This document shows, in pieces, positions 60,501 through 64,000 of a DNA stretch of 64,000 nt. Origin of the DNA: Sapria himalayana. Lineage: Eukaryota; Streptophyta; Magnoliopsida; Malpighiales; Rafflesiaceae. The notes beneath the pieces were generated by a model. The model worked only from the letters and a program-made list of their open reading frames with translations, made no database searches and was not told the origin of the DNA. Each line of letters begins with the position of its first letter. Position 1 is the first letter of the stretch. The position numbers and the translations under genes were made by a program. Location of the stretch: NCBI GenBank assembly GCA_029783825.1, contig JAREIK010000343.1, forward strand, positions 682,001 to 746,000, read 5' to 3'.

Positions 60501-61176
60501 GCCTACAAAAATGACAGAACAAAAGAAGGACATTTGGCAAAACTCACAGAAACAAATCCATGCCGCATTGTCAAATAGTCTGCCTTGCGTACCGATCTGA
60601 AGAATTGCCGAAAGAAGCATACCTACCAGAAGTAAAATACAAGAAATGGTAAAAAGTGAACGTGGTATATGAAACTGTAAAGAAATAGCTAAATAATCTG
60701 TCTTACAATATAAAAAAGCAAAGGTGTTCTCGTCCAAAAACTAGTGTGGCCCTTAACAAAAGATGTCTCATGGGTGAGCCTGAACCTTGTAGGATCTGAG
60801 TAAAGCAGTTCAATACGAGTTCGAGCTCATTACAATACAAACATGCAACTAACAATACCATTTATGGCCTCCCAATCCTTGGAAATGTCTCTTTCCCAGT
60901 CCTTCCACCCTAAAATCTGCAAGTTATGTAAAATAAGCAATGGCAAGGCACTTCAAAGAAGAAATTGTAAATTGAGACGCGGATCATCTCAACCCAGCTC
61001 GTAGTTGGCGAGTGGCAACATTTGTAAAGAAATTATGAACCAAAAAACAGAGTTCTCACCTGCAATCTTCCGAGCATCATTGTCATAGCACTATACATCA
61101 CATGAAAAACTGCTAAAAAGAAAATGAAGATGTGTAATTGATGTAGTCCATGAACAGATATAAGTGGCACATATCC
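47306..61176 (-). CDS. MLO: MLO-family seven-transmembrane protein, 12 exons, 5' end outside window
   Basis: Twelve exons, in transcript order: 61060-61176, 60859-60916, 60707-60795, 60548-60622, 52135-52223, 51939-51988, 51785-51825, 50734-50907, 50542-50577, 50381-50448, 49315-49375, 47306-47635. All introns are GT-AG and all phases join, giving 395 residues without a stop. Landmarks: [20 protein letters not shown] (10-29, membrane), [17 protein letters not shown] (59-75), [20 protein letters not shown] (90-109), [20 protein letters not shown] (121-140), [20 protein letters not shown] (177-196), [24 protein letters not shown], and the calmodulin-binding helix [13 protein letters not shown] (303-315). 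MLO proteins are plasma-membrane calmodulin-binding channels/modulators in defence, root thigmomorphogenesis or pollen-tube reception. The N-terminal 100-130 residues with TM1-TM2 were sought to 64000 and not found. The clade is uncertain; the sequence looks nearer the root/reproductive clades than the powdery-mildew clades. The intron at 52224-60547 is 8.3 kb; the acceptor before 50907 has a poor pyrimidine tract. Confidence 0.93.
47703..48360. repeat. Four-unit composite minisatellite in the last MLO intron
   Basis: Units begin at TG(C/T)ATCAAC-type sequence at about 47761, 47902, 48058 and 48260. Each contains a CATCAT run, then 'gagaagaat(a/g)ttttcaatgttatgattatcat' or a variant, then a (TG)n/(CG)n run of different length. 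Unit length grows from about 140 to 200 bases because the TG part varies. All open frames here are repeat artefacts. Confidence 0.88.
48534..49028. mobile_element. Short hAT element, 495 bp, perfect 8-bp target duplication
   Basis: GTTTCGAT flanks both sides (48526-48533 and 49029-49036). Left end TAGAGATGTCAACCGGGCC; the right end read on the opposite strand is TAGAGGTGTCAAACGGGC. The subterminal regions are made of CCGTGCCGGGC-type blocks, and the centre has AAATTAGGGTTT repeats. No coding capacity. It lies in the last MLO intron in a region away from splice sites. Confidence 0.95.
49720..50145. repeat. Possible decayed inverted-repeat element in an MLO intron
   Basis: GAATCAAGAATCGAATCG near 49735 and GTGAATCATGAATCGTACG near 50116 are similar in opposite orientation. 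Between them, T-rich sequence with 'ctaattaattcat' / 'cattaattaattt' is duplicated about 130 bases apart. Termini and target duplication are not clear. Confidence 0.35.
50985..51570. repeat. (GATA/AATA)n-rich tract with 175-bp tandem duplication, MLO intron
   Basis: A 580-base tetranucleotide-rich tract. Within it a 175-base unit is duplicated almost perfectly: AAACAAATTGAAAAGGAGAG occurs at about 51175 and 51350, each followed by the same 'aaaaataaagaaattgag' segment. It lies 80 bases from the exon at 50734-50907 on its acceptor side, which helps explain that exon's poor pyrimidine tract. Confidence 0.92.
52803..53585. mobile_element. Tourist-like (PIF/Harbinger) element, 783 bp
   Basis: TAA flanks both ends (52800-52802, 53586-53588). 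Left end AGGCTCGTTTGATAAAAC; right end read in reverse GGGGCTATTTGATAACGC. The G-rich start followed by GTTTGATAA and the 3-base TAA duplication are typical of Tourist-like elements. Interior is AT-rich and noncoding. It is 579 bases from the nearest MLO exon. Confidence 0.75.
54840..55270. repeat. Degenerate repeats with 'caaagtc(a/g)tggtc' motif in MLO intron
   Basis: Near-copies of 'gactatgactct', 'aa(a/g)accaaagtcat' and 'atcatt(t/c)c(c/t)a' recur every 50-70 bases. The segment 'gatgcaagagaaagaccaaag' here closely resembles 'gatgcaaaagaaaaccaaag' at 19401. It looks like an eroded minisatellite shared by two loci. Confidence 0.45.
57855..57962. mobile_element. Truncated hAT end
   Basis: A GC-richer fragment ends GCCCGTTTGACACCTCTA, the same terminus as the element at 48534, preceded by GTGCCAGCACGGCAC-type subterminal blocks. 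The other end is missing; about 100 bases survive. Confidence 0.7.
60010..60215. repeat. Cluster of GGATATATCGG motifs in MLO intron
   Basis: About ten occurrences of (G)GATATATCGG or one-base variants in 200 bases, loosely spaced. No regular period or termini found. It may be the end of a nonautonomous DNA element with repeated transposase-binding sites. Confidence 0.5.
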
Positions 61177-61805
61177 CTATAATGAAAATTAAAAACATGT
61201 TATTGTAGGAATGAAAAAAAAAAAGAGACACTTGCTCACTTGGTAAAAAATTACAGTTCTTCCAGGGGCATTCAAGGAATTCAAAATGTAAATTTCAATA
61301 TAAATTTCAATATAGGAGTTGCACTGTTGAAAAGAAGGAAATCTACAGAAAACATTGCGTCAATATATGCACATCAATGAATCTCATTCCGGGCCCACCG
61401 ATACGCTCATAAATTTGGTGATATCACTTTTCTATAGCACCACTACAATAGGCCATTAAGTTGAAATGAATTTTATTTCCCATTTAGTTGAAATGAAGTG
61501 CCTGGTATACAAGGGCCCTCCAACTCAATTTTGTTTTTTAGGCCAGACATGTTAGGGTTTTACAGTTTATGGGATAGAGGGGGAGAGAGAGAGGGAGAGA
61601 GAGAGGGAGAGAGAGAGAGAGAGAGAGAATAGAGGAAGAGATATGTAAAACTAATTTTCCATAAATTCAAAAAAATATCACACATATATATTAAGAATAA
61701 GATTGAGGCAGCCCATAACCACGGTACTCTTATACGAGGAAAAATTAGAACAAAAAAAAAAAGTTAAACCTCGATATCTCTCTGATGCTGGTAAATATAT
61801 ATCAC
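61177..61805. other. MLO intron sequence (or 5' flank) beyond the first visible exon
   Basis: The acceptor at 61177-61178 shows that this is intron sequence. It contains a (GA)n run at 61578-61628. No further MLO exon was recognised here. Confidence 0.55.
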
Positions 61806-62646
61806 CTAAGAAGCACGGAAACGGACACGGAGATACGATACGGCAGGATACGGCGATACGGCAAATTCTAAAAAATTAGGATACATATACGGCTAGGATA
61901 CGGCATGATAAAAAAAATAAAAATAAAAATTATTAATTATGAATATTAGATATTTAATAAAATTCATTAAATTAAATTAAATTAAAATATTTTATTATAT
62001 AAAATAAATATATATTATTTATTTTATAAAATAAAAATATTTTATTTTATTTTATTAAAATATTTTATTTTATTTTATGCACATCCCCACACAAATACGC
62101 CCGCCCCTGCCTCCCCCTCAAACACGCCCGCCCCTGTCTCTCCCCTCAATTCGTGCCACCCCTGCTCTCCCCTCAATTCGCGCCGCCCCTACCTCTCCCC
62201 TCAACTCGCGCCGCCCTTTCCTCTCCCCTCAACTCGCGCCGCCCCTTCCTCTCCCCTCAACTCGCGCCGCCCCTTCCTCTCCCCTCAACTCGCGCCGCCC
62301 CTTCCTCTCCCCTCAAATCGTGCCCGCTCCTGCCTCTCCCTCAAATCGCGTCGGCTCCCTGCCTCGCCCTCAAATCGCACACGCCCCCTGCCAGTGGCCA
62401 ACGTCGCCAATGCGGCGACGTTGGCCACCCAACGTCGTCAGACGTAGGGCACTATAGGCATGGATACGGCTGTCATCTGCCGACGCAACCATCTGATACG
62501 CCACATGACATATCGGATACAGATTATGCAATGATACTCCATGTGGCGTATCAGACACGTATCCGTGCCGTGTCCGTGTCGTGCCCACGTGTCCGGGTGT
62601 CGGACACGCGGACACGACTGTAGGGAGCCATGTCCGTGCTTCGTTG
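61806..62646. mobile_element. Short hAT-like element, 841 bp, 8-bp target duplication
   Basis: TATATCAC stands on both sides (61798-61805, 62647-62654). The left end is CTAAGAAGCACGGAAACGG and the right end in reverse CAACGAAGCACGGACATGG, agreeing at 11 of the first 13 positions. Subterminal regions repeat GATACGGC/GTATC pieces. The centre holds a C-rich tandem array and an AT-rich stretch. The Pro-rich and Arg-rich open frames are products of the array. Confidence 0.85.
62137..62340. repeat. 28-bp C-rich tandem repeat, about seven copies
   Basis: The landmark CCCCTCAA recurs at 62169, 62197, 62225, 62253, 62281 and 62309, an exact 28-base period, with the unit CTCCCCTCAACTCGCGCCGC. Outer copies to about 62390 are diverged. 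It lies inside the short hAT element. Confidence 0.95.
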
Positions 62647-62659
62647 TATATCACAAGCA

Positions 62660-64000
62660 CATAGTTTGAAGAAGAAAAAAACAAATGTAATCTTTTATGT
62701 GTTTTCGTAAAGATGTTTATGATATGTTTGCTTGTAGACACATAACTTGTAGTTATTAAATCATCTTGGATCTTCTCCAAATAGAAATGACATTCGATCT
62801 CATCGTGTTTTGTATGCTAATTAAACATTGAATTGACATCAATTTGTAAAGTTGTTGGACTATCACAATAACTAATCATCAGTTTATTGGCCGATAGGCC
62901 CGGCTGCTCAAAAAAGTAATTATTCCATTGAAACTCACAAATCATCAATATCATAGTTTTGTACCTTATCTATGTACTCAATCTAAAAATATAAGCTTAC
63001 TACTTATTTTTTTTATGAGATAAAATTATTTCAGAGTATATAAATCTTGGTGGCAGATCTCCTATTTTTGATTGTGAAAACCCAACTAAGATCTTAATAA
63101 GCTTCTATTCGGATATGTCCATGGTATTTGAAAAAAATCACATGTTCTAAAGCGTTCTTCATATATTTGAGAATCTGATAAACTATGTTGATATAAATTT
63201 ATTTGAGATAATCTAGAAAATAATAAGGTATACAAACAACATAAAGAATTTATGTTCAAGTCACACTAGATAGTTAAGTTTTTTTATGATTCTTCTATAT
63301 CTAAAAATAACAACATATATGATAATTCTATATTATATCATATGATGAGTCGGCCAATGCATATCCCATCATATCATAGTCAGATAAAATATATAAAACA
63401 TATCTCATTTAAGAAAAAAAAAAAAATTATACCTTATGAATAGGCAACTTCATTACTCATAAAAAATATGAGTTGTCTCAAATTAGTTACCTAATACTTG
63501 ATCTACACTAATATCTTCAATTGAGATATATTTAACAGTTCATCCCTTTTTATAAAAAAAAAATTAACATATAATACTATATCGCATATTATTCTTCTAA
63601 TCCATGTCGAAAAAAACAATAATAATATTATACGGATCTCCCAAGATCAAAAATAGTAATTACTAAAGAGAACTAATAGAACCACATCATAAAAGATTTC
63701 TTCAAACTATAAAGAGTCTTTCATAGTCTACTCACTATATTTGCATACCCTAAAACACTAAAATCTAGCGATTATTACATAAGCATTTTCTCCTCGTGAT
63801 TACGATGAAAAAATATATTTTTCATATTTAATTGATATAGAGCTCGCCTATAAGAAGGAACAACAAAGGCCGGTAATTTGTTAATGATCTTATGGGCTAT
63901 AGAACAAAAAATATTTTAATAATTCACATCATAAGTCTATATAGATTACATGACTACCAGCCTAGCTTTTAGCCAAGTAGCATTCCTTCAAATTCAAATC
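62660..64000 (-). mobile_element. Copia retrotransposon relic running off the right edge
   Basis: Read leftward, 62660-62830 is the RNase H end: KHDEIECHFYLEKIQDDLIT then KHIINIFTKT, matching the usual HIxVDxHF and LADIFTKxL motifs of Copia. The AT-rich sequence to 64000 is where the rest of pol should lie. It is broken and has no visible LTR. If MLO extends further right, this relic is in one of its introns. Confidence 0.65.

Larger units (their letters stand above)
52224..60547 (-). other. 8.3-kb MLO intron
   Basis: Between exons 60548-60622 and 52135-52223. Besides the listed repeats it contains (TG)n at 54198-54228, (TA)n(CA)n at 57481-57515 and long AT-rich stretches with no recognised gene. 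MLO introns elsewhere in this gene are 60 bases to 1.7 kb, so the size comes from insertions. Confidence 0.8.

Noticed and set aside
62077..62623. Pro-rich proteins
   Set aside because: Encoded by the 28-bp array inside a short hAT element; the 28-base period makes the peptides cycle through frames.

Overview
This is plant nuclear DNA: intron-bearing genes of plant-specific families (NAC, PLS-class PPR, ATL-type RING-H2, MLO) lie as GC-richer islands in a very AT-rich background of decayed Copia retrotransposons, hAT and PIF/Harbinger-like elements and long microsatellites. No sequence feature fixes the species; a flowering plant with TE-rich intergenic space is as far as the evidence goes. 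No prokaryotic features, organellar DNA or CRISPR are seen.

Four protein-coding genes are supported. (1) A three-exon NAC transcription factor, CUC3-like, + strand, 7881-10392. (2) An intronless PPR protein of the PLS class with E/E+ tail, - strand, 29711-32281. (3) An intronless ATL-family RING-H2 ubiquitin ligase, - strand, 34327-34839. (4) The 3' two-thirds of an MLO seven-transmembrane protein, - strand, 47306-61176, rebuilt here from twelve exons that keep one reading frame of 395 codons. It contains an 8.3-kb intron, and its 5' exons lie beyond the right edge.

Layout: 0-0.4 kb dispersed repeat; 0.4-3.8 kb hAT element with a broken transposase; 3.8-7 kb Copia relic split by a short hAT element; 7.9-10.4 kb NAC gene; 10.4-29.6 kb gene desert with at least three Copia relics, simple repeats and small tandem arrays; 29.7-35 kb PPR and ATL genes with a short hAT element between them; 35.4-39.2 kb Copia element with both LTRs still recognisable, the 5' LTR carrying a nested short hAT element; 39.7-43.3 kb another Copia relic; 46-47 kb a 1.1-kb GA-rich purine tract just beyond the 3' end of MLO; 47.3-61.2 kb MLO with elements in its introns; 61.8-62.6 kb a short hAT element; 62.7-64 kb a Copia relic running off the edge.

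The genes do not form a pathway; they act separately in organ-boundary development (NAC), organelle RNA processing (PPR), ubiquitylation at membranes (ATL) and calcium/calmodulin-linked membrane signalling (MLO). The strongest structural results are the MLO reconstruction, several short hAT elements with readable 8-bp target duplications, and the nested Copia/hAT insertion. I did not find evidence for a wholly new biological system.
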